A stretch of DNA of 6,254 bases from Deltaproteobacteria bacterium (GTDB taxonomy: Bacteria > Desulfobacterota > Anaeroferrophillalia > Anaeroferrophillales > Tharpellaceae). Of the stretch, positions 1 through 5,552 are shown piece by piece. Position 1 is the stretch's first letter; each line of letters opens with the position of its first letter. The notes beneath the pieces are model-generated. The model made no database searches. It saw only the letters and a program-made list of their open reading frames with translations, and had not been told where the DNA came from. Both the position numbers and the translations under genes were made by a program. Location: contig DAOVTG010000149.1 in NCBI GenBank assembly GCA_030633185.1, forward strand, positions 1 through 6,254, in the 5' to 3' direction.

Positions 1-560
1 GCCGCATCTTCTTCTTTAGTAGCTTCGACCTGAAGATCGAAAAAACCGGGATTATCCTCTTCGTAACGCCGACCCATCTCTTCGACATCCGGAAAATAGA
101 GCAACTTGGGTTCATCATAGGTCCGCATGCCCTTGGGGTCGTGGTAGATAATGTATTCAACCGTAGGCAGCTCATCCTGCATATCAATAATCTTGTCGCA
201 CTGCTCCTGATCCTCGGCAATGACAAACTTTGACTTCGAGAGATTGATGATATAGGAGACCTCTTTGAGAATCGAATCCTGATAAATACCAACCGGAATC
301 GCCCCAACACATTGGGCCGAGAGTTCGGCATAGATCCATTCCGGCCGGTTATCACCGATAATCGAAACCTTGTCATCCCTTTTCAGGCCCAGCGAGACCA
401 TGCCCAGACAGAAATACTTGACATGTTCATAGTACTCCTGCCAGGTAAAACTCTGCCAGATGCCGTAATCTTTTTCCCTTAAAGCATGCCTGCTATGACC
501 GAATTTTTCGGCCTGCTGTTTTAAGAGTTTGGGAAGGGTATCCCCCGTCATAAGCTTCAT
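1..560 (-). CDS. AMP-forming acyl-CoA ligase (long-chain fatty-acid-CoA ligase-like), N-terminal part
   Basis: Reading leftwards from the ATG at 560 gives 186 open codons running off the window edge. The product begins MKLMTGDTLPKLLKQQAEKF and carries typical N-terminal features of the AMP-binding (ANL) superfamily: FTWQEYYEHV (38-47), then DDKVSIIGDNRPEWIYAELSA (62-82) and VGAIPVGIYQDS (85-96). The Thr/Ser/Gly-rich ATP-binding loop normally comes at about residue 190-200, so the window stops just before it. Members activate a carboxylic acid with ATP and CoA in the cytoplasm; the substrate cannot be read from this fragment. The start is chosen because GAGGATAG lies 5-12 bases upstream, overlapping the end of the ATPase gene; an ATG at 551 is a weaker alternative. 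The gene lies 10 bp after the Liv-type ATPase, so the two are almost certainly cotranscribed. The pairing suggests that an imported or exported acid is thioesterified (inference). Confidence 0.9.
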   Translation of the reverse strand, partial: MKLMTGDTLPKLLKQQAEKFGHSRHALREKDYGIWQSFTWQEYYEHVKYFCLGMVSLGLKRDDKVSIIGDNRPEWIYAELSAQCVGAIPVGIYQDSILKEVSYIINLSKSKFVIAEDQEQCDKIIDMQDELPTVEYIIYHDPKGMRTYDEPKLLYFPDVEEMGRRYEEDNPGFFDLQVEATKEEDA

Positions 561-570
561 AAACTATCCT

Positions 571-1392
571 CTAACCCGCTCTTCCGGCCAGAAAAACCGA
601 ATCTTCATCACCGAGATAAGCGCTGATTACTACCGGATTCTCCTGAATTTCCTGCGGGGTTCCGGTAGCCAGCAATTCACCAAAATTAAGCACCGTCACC
701 TTGTCGGAGATATCCATGACGACGCCCATATCATGCTCAATTAGAAGAACCGTAGTATCTCTCTCCTGATTGATATCGAGAATAAAACGTGCCATATCTT
801 CAGTCTCTTCCAGGTTCATCCCCGCCATAGGCTCATCAAGCAACAGAAGTTCGGGTTCCAGAGCCAAGGCCCGACCCAGTTCGAGACGTTTCTGTAAACC
901 GTAAGAGAGCGTACCGACCGGTTTTTTGCGGATATGTTCAATTTCAAGGAAATCGATCAGATCCTCAACAAATTCACGATGGTGCAACTCCTCTTTTTGA
1001 GCTTTACCAAAAAAGAGTCCGCCACTGAAAAGTCCGCTATTCATATGGATGTGACGCCCGAGAAGAAGATTATCAATAACCGTCATTCCCTTGAAAAGCT
1101 CAACATTCTGAAAACTGCGGGCAATCCCCAAAGGGGCCATCTTGTGCGGCGGCAACTTAGTAATATCTTTGCCCTTGTAGATGATACGCCCGCGCTGCGG
1201 CCGATAGAGACCACTGATAACATTAAACATACTCGATTTACCCGCCCCGTTGGGACCGATAACCGAGTAAATTTCCCCTCTCTCCACCTTGAAGCCGACA
1301 CTGAGCAAGGCATTCACCCCGCCAAAACTCAAAGAGACATCTTCAGCCTCCAGAATTACCTGTGGTGCGGACCCTGTTTTTTCTTCCTGCAT
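571..1392 (-). CDS. livG: Branched-chain amino acid-type ABC transporter ATP-binding protein (LivG family)
   Basis: A 273-residue cytoplasmic ATPase with every ABC motif in order: Walker A GPNGAGKS (46-53), Q-loop ARSFQN (Gln95), signature region LSYGLQKRLELGRAL (162-176, with LSYGLQ in place of canonical LSGGQ), Walker B LLLLDEP (182-188) and the switch histidine in LLIEHDM (His220). The length and the LivG-type tail (GTPQEIQENPVVISAYLG) fit the HAAT/Liv family, which energises uptake of branched-chain amino acids, amides or aromatic and other carboxylates. The start has AAGGA nine bases upstream and a promoter-like sequence beyond it. The acyl-CoA ligase starts 10 bp downstream in the same direction. 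Permease and binding-protein genes are expected beyond the left edge but cannot be seen. Family assignment is firm; substrate is unknown, and the ligase neighbour argues for a carboxylic acid rather than an amino acid (inference). Confidence 0.93.
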   Translation of the reverse strand: MQEEKTGSAPQVILEAEDVSLSFGGVNALLSVGFKVERGEIYSVIGPNGAGKSSMFNVISGLYRPQRGRIIYKGKDITKLPPHKMAPLGIARSFQNVELFKGMTVIDNLLLGRHIHMNSGLFSGGLFFGKAQKEELHHREFVEDLIDFLEIEHIRKKPVGTLSYGLQKRLELGRALALEPELLLLDEPMAGMNLEETEDMARFILDINQERDTTVLLIEHDMGVVMDISDKVTVLNFGELLATGTPQEIQENPVVISAYLGDEDSVFLAGRAG

Positions 1393-1446
1393 AACTCGTA
1401 ATCCTTAAGATAAAATCACCATAAAACATCTTTATAGGCAGCACCC

Positions 1447-1473
1447 TCTATACCATAAAAATATATTTGTCAA
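1447..1473 (-). promoter_or_regulatory. Sigma70-like promoter for the ATPase/acyl-CoA ligase operon
   Basis: On the minus strand, TTGACA (1473-1468) is followed after 15 bases by TATAGA (1452-1447). Transcription would begin near 1440 and leave a leader of about 48 bases before the livG start at 1392, with the AAGGA ribosome site in place. The -35 box is a perfect consensus; the 15-base spacer is shorter than the usual 17, so the promoter may need an activator. An imperfect dyad CTAAAATTAG (1474-1483) touches the -35 box and could be a regulator site, but this is weak. Confidence 0.55.
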
Positions 1474-1637
1474 CTAAAATTAGCCCTATTCTTATTAAAT
1501 CAAAAAAGTCCATTTCTCTGCGCCGTAGAAAGGTATCATGAGATACTGACAATATTAGAAGTGCAGACAAAACAGTGATATAACCATACCAAAAGGTTGA
1601 TCAATCGGCGCAACCCATTGAAAATCCTTAATTCTTT

Positions 1638-1682
1638 ACAGTTAACTGGCAAACCAATTTTAACAGTTAACTGGCAAACCAA
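1638..1682. repeat. Two 20-bp direct repeats containing the palindrome CAGTTAACTG
   Basis: The sequence ACAGTTAACTGGCAAACCAA occurs exactly twice, at 1638-1657 and 1663-1682, with a 25-bp period and TTTTA between copies. Each copy holds the perfect 10-bp palindrome CAGTTAACTG (1639-1648 and 1664-1673). The second copy ends 10 bp upstream of the -35 box of the MerR-type gene. Two dyads at fixed phase upstream of a regulator promoter look like paired operator sites, perhaps for the MerR-type protein itself (inference). The 25-bp period is close to 2.4 helical turns, so the two sites would not lie on exactly the same face. A chance local duplication is the main alternative. Confidence 0.85.
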
Positions 1683-1692
1683 GAAAAAACTC

Positions 1693-1720
1693 TTGACAAT
1701 GATAGACGCATAATTATAAA
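1693..1720 (+). promoter_or_regulatory. Sigma70-like promoter of the MerR/M24 operon, giving a leaderless transcript
   Basis: TTGACA (1693-1698), a 16-base spacer and TATAAA (1715-1720) form a strong core promoter. The usual initiation distance puts the first transcribed base at about 1727, only one or two bases before the ATG at 1729. No Shine-Dalgarno sequence lies between the promoter and the start codon, so the mRNA is probably leaderless. The spacer is not the 19-20 bp typical of promoters activated by MerR proteins through DNA untwisting, so the encoded regulator more likely represses here or acts elsewhere (inference). Confidence 0.7.
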
Positions 1721-1728
1721 AGACCAAC

Positions 1729-2142
1729 ATGAACCAAGCCCCTCTCAACTCGGCCGACCAACCCCAAAAACGTTACCGCATCGGCGAAATCGGCAAACTA
1801 CTCGACCTAAGCACCAGGACTATCCGCTATTACGAGGAGATCGGCCTGCTCAATACGGTTAAACGGATTGAGGGAGGACGGCGGATATACACCGAGGATG
1901 ACCTGCGCCGCCTGCGCTTCATTAAAAAACTCAAACTTTTGGGACTCTCTCTGGGCGAGATGGCGGAACTTGAAAACCACTATTACCAGCACCGAACCAA
2001 CAAAAAAGTCCTGCCTAAGGTCGCCGAACTCCTGCACCGCCACAGCACCGAGATTGAATCCCGGCTCAACGAACTCGGCAAACTCAAAAAAGAGATCAAC
2101 GACTACCTCTCCCACATCGAGAGCAAAATCAACGCTTCATGA
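1729..2142 (+). CDS. MerR-family transcriptional regulator
   Basis: A 137-residue DNA-binding protein. Residues 16-41 (from YRIGEIGKLLDLSTRTIRYY on) form the MerR winged helix-turn-helix, followed by the wing GGRRIYTEDDLRRL (49-62) and the second helical pair LRFIKKLKLLGLSLGEMAEL (62-81). Residues about 95-134 are a charged heptad-like helix, the dimerisation coiled coil. There is no cysteine anywhere, so it is not a mercury, copper or SoxR-type redox sensor, and there is no large effector domain. Small MerR proteins of this shape include LiuR-like regulators of branched-chain acid catabolism, but I cannot assign it to that group. It is divergent from the ATPase/acyl-CoA ligase operon, a classic arrangement for a local regulator. 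The ATG follows the promoter directly with no ribosome site, and no other in-frame ATG precedes the HTH. Its stop codon overlaps the next start (ATGA). Confidence 0.93.
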   Translation: MNQAPLNSADQPQKRYRIGEIGKLLDLSTRTIRYYEEIGLLNTVKRIEGGRRIYTEDDLRRLRFIKKLKLLGLSLGEMAELENHYYQHRTNKKVLPKVAELLHRHSTEIESRLNELGKLKKEINDYLSHIESKINAS

Positions 2143-3410
2143 ACCAAAACCCTCCCGACCTACCACCTTCCTATAAACTGGTTCCAAGCGAAGAGATCGA
2201 ACAACGCCTCAGACAGGCTCAAGAGAAGCTGGGAGAAGCCGGTCTCGACGGTCTTTTAATCCTCCAGAATATTGACCGCTATTACTTTACCGGCACCTTA
2301 CAGGATGGTATTCTTTGGCTGCCCGACGAGGGTAACCCGGTTTTCTGGGTGCGTCGCAGCCTCGAACGCGCCCGCCAGGAATCACCCATTGTTGCTCTCC
2401 GCCCCCAACCAGCCGACAGTCTAAAACTGGAAACTGAACTACGATCCGTGATTACACCGCGAAGCTGTATCGGCTTTGAAATGGATGTCGTGCCGGCCCG
2501 CCTTTTGGCCCGTTTTCAGCGCCTCCTGCCGGACTCCTGTCAGATCAGCGACGCCTCTCCCCTGATCCGAAATTTACGCGCCTGCAAAAGCCCGTACGAA
2601 ATCTCACGCATTAAAAAAGCAGCTGAGATTATGGATCAGGTTATGGAACATGCCGCCTCGATCTTGACCAGCAATGTTAGCGAAATCGAACTCATGGCCG
2701 AGCTTGAGCATCAAGCTCGCCGCCTGGGACACCTGGGCATTATTCGCATGCGGGGCTGGAACAATGAGCTTTTTTTCGGCCACGCCATCAGCGGCAGTGA
2801 AGCTGCACGCCGCGGCTATCTCGACGCCCCGACCAACGGACTCGGTTTGAGCCCGGCCTTCTCTCAAGGTGCGAGCCACAATTTAATTAAAGACGGGGTT
2901 CCGATAAGCATTGATTTCATGGTCAACTACGAAGGTTATCTGGCTGATTTAACGAGAATGCTCTGCCTCAACGAACTTCCCAAAGTCATTAGCCGGGCCC
3001 ACCAGGATCTGCTGTCCCTCAACCACGAACTGGTCGCCGTTTTACGGCCCGGAGCCGAGTGTGGAGAGATTTTCAACCAGGCCCGGGCCCGGGCTCGAGA
3101 TTTTGGCTTTGCCGACTATTTCTTAGGCCACGGCCCAGATCAGGTAAGCTTCGTCGGCCACGGCGTCGGCCTCGAAGTCGACGAGTTTCCCTTTATCAGC
3201 CACGGTAACCACATGAAACTTAAAGCCGGAATGGTGGTCGCTCTGGAGCCAAAATTGACTTTTCCTCCGGGCCATCACGCCCCCACTCCCTACGACAGGA
3301 TTCCAGCCTCCGCAGTTACCACGGAAACCACCTATCTGATAACTGAAGAATCCACCTATCCACTAACACTCTCACCGGAACAGATTAAAATTATTAAAAG
3401 GGAAGATTAA
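2139..3410 (+). CDS. M24-family metallopeptidase (Xaa-Pro aminopeptidase/prolidase-like)
   Basis: A 423-residue cytoplasmic protein without signal peptide. Residues about 20-140 form a creatinase-type N-terminal domain (LDGLLILQNIDRYYFTG at 36-52) and residues about 152-400 a pita-bread M24 catalytic domain. All five dinuclear metal ligands are visible: Asp259 (SIDFMVNYEG), Asp270 (LADLTRM), His341 (GHGVGLEVDEFP), Glu370 (VVALEPKL) and Glu396 (TTETTYL), so it should be an active metallohydrolase. Family members remove N-terminal residues before proline or split Xaa-Pro dipeptides; a few act on creatine-like or other C-N bonds, so the substrate is open. It starts inside the stop codon of the MerR-type gene (ATGA) with no clear ribosome site, implying translational coupling. 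The first 21 bases match those of the MerR-type gene at 17 positions. No terminator is visible after the stop. Confidence 0.92.
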   Translation: MNQNPPDLPPSYKLVPSEEIEQRLRQAQEKLGEAGLDGLLILQNIDRYYFTGTLQDGILWLPDEGNPVFWVRRSLERARQESPIVALRPQPADSLKLETELRSVITPRSCIGFEMDVVPARLLARFQRLLPDSCQISDASPLIRNLRACKSPYEISRIKKAAEIMDQVMEHAASILTSNVSEIELMAELEHQARRLGHLGIIRMRGWNNELFFGHAISGSEAARRGYLDAPTNGLGLSPAFSQGASHNLIKDGVPISIDFMVNYEGYLADLTRMLCLNELPKVISRAHQDLLSLNHELVAVLRPGAECGEIFNQARARARDFGFADYFLGHGPDQVSFVGHGVGLEVDEFPFISHGNHMKLKAGMVVALEPKLTFPPGHHAPTPYDRIPASAVTTETTYLITEESTYPLTLSPEQIKIIKRED

Positions 3411-3477
3411 AAATATCTAAAAATCAGTTGACAAACAGTGGTTGAAATGATATTTCTTCTCGCACATGCTAAAAATC

Positions 3478-3486
3478 TGTTATAGT
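3478..3486 (+). promoter_or_regulatory. Possible extended -10 promoter for the porin-like gene
   Basis: TGTTATAGT (3478-3486) matches an extended -10 element (TG, one base, TATAGT). No good -35 hexamer lies 17 bases upstream, which extended -10 promoters can tolerate. A separate TTGACA at 3428-3433 has only TATTTC at the right spacing. Initiation near 3493 would give a leader of about 275 bases containing all the hairpins described at 3498-3707. A TATAAA at 3703-3708 lacks a -35 partner and falls inside a predicted stem. Confidence 0.35.
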
Positions 3487-3497
3487 AATGTCTTGTT

Positions 3498-3707
3498 ATA
3501 TTGAGAAGGATTTATCGGAGATATCAATATTGTCGGTCATCTACTTAGCTGATTTCAGCGGATAAATAGAAAGGGGGTGGGGCAGGATAAAGGTTCCGTG
3601 AGCTGTAGTGAGACCACGGAACATCAAGCGACCGACCAGCCGATTAAACACTTATTAGCCAGATACTTGAAGTGATCTAAAGGGGTAACTTCCGGGCTGG
3701 CTTATAA
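3498..3707 (+). promoter_or_regulatory. Structured leader region upstream of the porin-like gene (candidate cis-regulatory RNA or small RNA)
   Basis: The 357 bases between the M24 and porin-like genes hold no convincing ORF but many complementary segments: ATATTGA/TCAATAT (3498-3504 with 3524-3530); GTCGGTC/GACCGAC (3532-3538 with 3630-3636), enclosing GCTG/CAGC (3548-3551 with 3556-3559) and the perfect 8-bp stem GTTCCGTG/CACGGAAC (3593-3600 with 3615-3622); and TTATTAGCCAG/CTGGCTTATAA (3652-3662 with 3697-3707, one mismatch), enclosing GAAGT/ACTTC (3669-3673 with 3688-3692). CCAGCC (3636-3641) can also pair with GGCTGG (3695-3700), which competes with the last long stem. A purine-rich run with GGGGG and GGGG lies at 3573-3582. 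No U-tract follows any stem. I do not recognise a known riboswitch consensus. Pairings were found by eye without energy calculation. Confidence 0.45.
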
Positions 3708-3767
3708 AATAGTTGTAAAGGTGTAAGTTTTTAAAGGAAGTTAAATTCAAGAAAAGGAGTAACACAA

Positions 3768-5186
3768 ATGAAAAAAAGTTATCTTGCACTACTGGTGAGC
3801 GTTATCTTTATCCTCGCCACGGTCGGCTCATCATTTGCCGCCATGGGCGAAGGCACGGTAAGCGCCAAAAAGGGTGTTGACCTGACCCTCTTCGGAAGCA
3901 ACCGTTTCATCCCGACTTACTGTTCCAACATGAATGATTTCGACAGCGACATCACTGACAACACCACCTTGGATGAAGGCGGCTGGGGTGCTGGTTTCTT
4001 TATCCGCAACGAACTCCGTTTAGGTTTTGCCGGTAAAGGCGAAAATTTTGGTTTCCGCGTCATCCTCGAAAATGACATCCACTATTCCAAATCCAACGGC
4101 GACCGTAACTCTTATGCTGGCACCGCCTCCCCATTCGGCGGAGAATTCGGTGTTGAGCGTTCAAAATTCTGGTATGACTTCGGTGCCGTCAAATTTACAA
4201 CTGGTTGGGATGTAACCTGGGCTGACCTTAAAACTGGTGGTCTCGTCTATGGTGATGACCATCCTTTCGTCATGATCTCCGGCAAAGCTGGCGACGCTAT
4301 GGATTGGCAGATCAACATGCTCGTCATTGAAGACTCCGACGAAGGTGTGGTTACTCCCGATTATCGTGATAGCGACTGGTATGCCTACATTGCTAAAATG
4401 AATTTCAAAGTCGCCGGTTTGACCTTGAGCCCGTTTGCATGTTACAGTGATATGCGTAAAGACGCTCAAGGTTCAGGCGGTAACGCCCAAGCCTACTACT
4501 TCGGCTTCGAAGGTTACGGCAAAATCGGCATTTTGATGCCTAGTTTTGAGCTGGTTGGCGTAACCGGTACGATCAACGATACTGCCCCTGGCGGCGATGA
4601 CTACGACATCAGCTCTTTTGCCATGTTTGCCTCTTTGAAAATTGATCTCATGCCTGAATTCCAGCCCTACATCGGTGGTTACTGGGTTGAAGGTGACGAC
4701 GATTGGACTGATAACGACGCTGATGGTTTCGTCGGCATCACCAACATTACCCGCTACACCCCGACCTTCGGTATGGAAGGTGCCTACATGTACGAGCATA
4801 TCTACGGTCTCGGAGCACCGCTTTACGGCCTGACCCCGGAACGTATCGGTGGAGCTGGTGCTAAATACGGCGGTATCAGTGGCGCCGGTACCGGTGACAA
4901 CCCCGGCCTGATTTATCTCGGCTTGGGCGCAACCGGTAAATTCTGCAACAATGTCTCTTACAAAGTTCAGACTGCCTATATGTGGTTTGAAGAAGAAGAT
5001 GGCATGGGAATCGACAATGACGAAATCGGTTGGTCGATGGATGCTCAAGTCAAATATCCCATTTCCAGCAACTTCTCCGTCTCTTACACCATCAGTGGCC
5101 TGATTCCTGGCGACGGTGTTGAAGATCTGAGTGGAGAGGATGATATCGCTTGGATCACCCGCGCAGAACTAGTCTGGAAGTGGTAA
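3768..5186 (+). CDS. Outer-membrane beta-barrel protein (probable porin)
   Basis: A 472-residue exported protein. Residues 1-24 are a Sec signal peptide (MKKSYL, hydrophobic core, SFA before the predicted cut at Ala25). The mature part is rich in alternating polar/hydrophobic aromatic strands (for example FFIRNELRLGFAG at 77-89, AYYFGFEGYGKIG at 242-254) separated by acidic, glycine-rich loops, and it ends in VWKW, the aromatic terminus typical of barrels handled by the BAM complex. Length and architecture fit a 16- to 18-strand porin. Loop 315-320 reads DNDADG, a DxDxDG calcium-loop-like motif. Cysteines occur at 52, 225 and 393. AAGGAG lies 8 bases before the ATG, an excellent ribosome site, and the heavy use of GGT/GGC, AAC, TTC and GAA suggests high expression. 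The gene is monocistronic: a long structured leader precedes it and a strong terminator follows. The transported solute is unknown. Confidence 0.85.
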   Translation: MKKSYLALLVSVIFILATVGSSFAAMGEGTVSAKKGVDLTLFGSNRFIPTYCSNMNDFDSDITDNTTLDEGGWGAGFFIRNELRLGFAGKGENFGFRVILENDIHYSKSNGDRNSYAGTASPFGGEFGVERSKFWYDFGAVKFTTGWDVTWADLKTGGLVYGDDHPFVMISGKAGDAMDWQINMLVIEDSDEGVVTPDYRDSDWYAYIAKMNFKVAGLTLSPFACYSDMRKDAQGSGGNAQAYYFGFEGYGKIGILMPSFELVGVTGTINDTAPGGDDYDISSFAMFASLKIDLMPEFQPYIGGYWVEGDDDWTDNDADGFVGITNITRYTPTFGMEGAYMYEHIYGLGAPLYGLTPERIGGAGAKYGGISGAGTGDNPGLIYLGLGATGKFCNNVSYKVQTAYMWFEEEDGMGIDNDEIGWSMDAQVKYPISSNFSVSYTISGLIPGDGVEDLSGEDDIAWITRAELVWKW

Positions 5187-5211
5187 TCATTTCCTAAACC
5201 AAGATTTACCC

Positions 5212-5250
5212 GTAAAAAAAGCCCGGCCCTAATCGGTCGGGCTTTTTTAC
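5212..5250 (+). terminator. Strong intrinsic terminator after the porin-like gene
   Basis: GCCCG (5221-5225) pairs with CGGGC (5238-5242), extended inwards by GCC/GGT (one G-U) around a six-base loop CTAATC and outwards by an A-tract (5215-5220) facing a T-tract (5243-5248). The GC stem followed by six T ends the porin transcript 26 bp past its stop. The A/T flanks make it potentially bidirectional, although no minus-strand gene is seen to its right. Confidence 0.95.
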
Positions 5251-5319
5251 TTGCTTTTTCCCTTCCTCTCTTCTACTATCCATGCCGTTTCCCAACCATC
5301 CACGACAGATAAATACCTC

Positions 5320-5327
5320 GACAAAAC
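5320..5327 (+). repeat. Target site duplication, left copy (GACAAAAC)
   Basis: Eight bases identical to 5479-5486, directly abutting the left terminal repeat of the 151-bp element. Eight bp is the duplication length characteristic of IS66-family transposition. Confidence 0.85.
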
Positions 5328-5478
5328 GTAACTATTCAGGTTCCCACTATAAAGCCGCAACAAATGGCGGCGAACATTGCTTCGCTCCCATAAACGGGGT
5401 CAAAGCTGGGGTGCTGACGCACCTTGTACCAGCAATGACCCAATCCCGGCAGTTTGCAGATGGCACCTGAATGGTTAC
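5328..5478. mobile_element. 151-bp MITE-like non-autonomous element, probably IS66-related
   Basis: The left end GTAACTATTCAGGT (5328-5341) and the right end, read on the other strand, GTAACCATTCAGGT (5478-5465) match at 13 of 14 positions; similarity continues for three more bases (two of three). The element is flanked on both sides by GACAAAAC. IS66-family elements are known for inverted repeats beginning GTAA and 8-bp duplications, so both hallmarks fit. There is no transposase gene; the 62-codon frame at 5282-5470 enters from outside the left end and resembles nothing. Inside are two hairpins: GCCGC/GCGGC (5354-5358 with 5367-5371) and a long branched-free stem at 5397-5441. It must be mobilised in trans by a related IS. 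The perfect duplication suggests a fairly recent insertion. Confidence 0.8.
5397..5441. other. Long imperfect hairpin inside the MITE-like element
   Basis: GGGTCA/TGACCC (5397-5402 with 5436-5441), a symmetric AA/AA internal loop, GCTGG/CCAGC (5405-5409 with 5429-5433) and GGTGC/GCACC (5410-5414 with 5419-5423) stack into 16 base pairs with a five-base bulge TTGTA (5424-5428) and a TGAC loop. It could be a structural feature of the element's RNA or DNA, or a remnant of the parent IS end region. No U-tract follows, so it is not an intrinsic terminator. Confidence 0.7.
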
Positions 5479-5486
5479 GACAAAAC
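5479..5486 (+). repeat. Target site duplication, right copy (GACAAAAC)
   Basis: Perfect copy of 5320-5327, directly after the right terminal repeat. The match stops at both outer and inner borders once the terminal repeats are set to start with GTAAC, which fixes the element borders. Confidence 0.85.
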
Positions 5487-5498
5487 TTGCTTTAACTC

Positions 5499-5527
5499 TT
5501 GACAAGTAATACTCTTACCGGTATTAC
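5499..5527 (+). promoter_or_regulatory. Promoter with overlapping dyad operator upstream of the PIN-domain gene
   Basis: TTGACA (5499-5504), a 17-base spacer and TATTAC (5522-5527) form a good sigma70 promoter. A perfect inverted repeat GTAATAC (5506-5512) and GTATTAC (5521-5527), with 8 bases between, covers the spacer and the -10 box. Autoregulated toxin-antitoxin operons typically have such an operator, bound by the antitoxin. No antitoxin gene lies between it and the PIN gene, which starts at 5553 after only a weak AGAG ribosome site. The MITE-like element ends 20 bp upstream of the -35 box. Confidence 0.6.
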
Positions 5528-5552
5528 ATTTCCTCTCGACCAGAGAACATTA

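Larger units (their letters stand above)
1393..1728. other. Divergent intergenic region between livG and the MerR-type gene
   Basis: This AT-rich 336-bp stretch carries a promoter for each flanking operon (1447-1473 minus, 1693-1720 plus) and two direct repeats at 1638-1682. Its middle has only short symmetries: GTATC/GATAC (1533-1537 with 1542-1546), a GCGCCG/CGGCGC pair 80 bases apart (1520-1525 with 1606-1611) and the palindrome TTGATCAA (1597-1604). I see no convincing coding sequence; the 70-codon minus-strand frame at 1536-1748 runs through the repeats and the opposing promoter and has no family resemblance. The short symmetries could be part of a small decayed repeat element, but no terminal repeats or target duplications are clear. 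Confidence 0.6.

Noticed and set aside
934..1401. 155-codon plus-strand frame opposite livG
   Set aside because: Antisense to a gene with all ABC motifs; its composition and sequence look like no protein family and it has no ribosome site.
1638..1682. Start of a CRISPR array
   Set aside because: Only two copies with a 5-bp gap; spacers would be far too short and no cas gene is near.
1536..1748. 70-codon minus-strand frame in the divergent intergenic region
   Set aside because: Runs through the direct repeats and the opposing promoter and overlaps the MerR start; its repeated peptide segment is only a consequence of the DNA repeat.
3488..3565. 25-codon leader peptide frame upstream of the porin-like gene
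   Set aside because: No Shine-Dalgarno, and its ATG lies upstream of the start expected from the best promoter candidate.
3542..3707. Known riboswitch such as c-di-GMP-I (GEMM) or cobalamin
   Set aside because: The conserved core words of those classes are not present, so only an unnamed structured leader is reported.
3697..3725. Sigma54 promoter (TGGCTT ... TTGTA) before the porin-like gene
   Set aside because: The gap between the two blocks is nine bases instead of five and the GC of the -12 box is missing.
4473..5048. 191-codon minus-strand frame within the porin-like gene
   Set aside because: Antisense shadow of a high-expression, codon-biased gene; no signal, motif or ribosome site.
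5282..5470. 62-codon plus-strand frame overlapping the MITE-like element
   Set aside because: It begins outside the element and ends within its right terminal repeat, crosses both hairpins, has no ribosome site and no family likeness.
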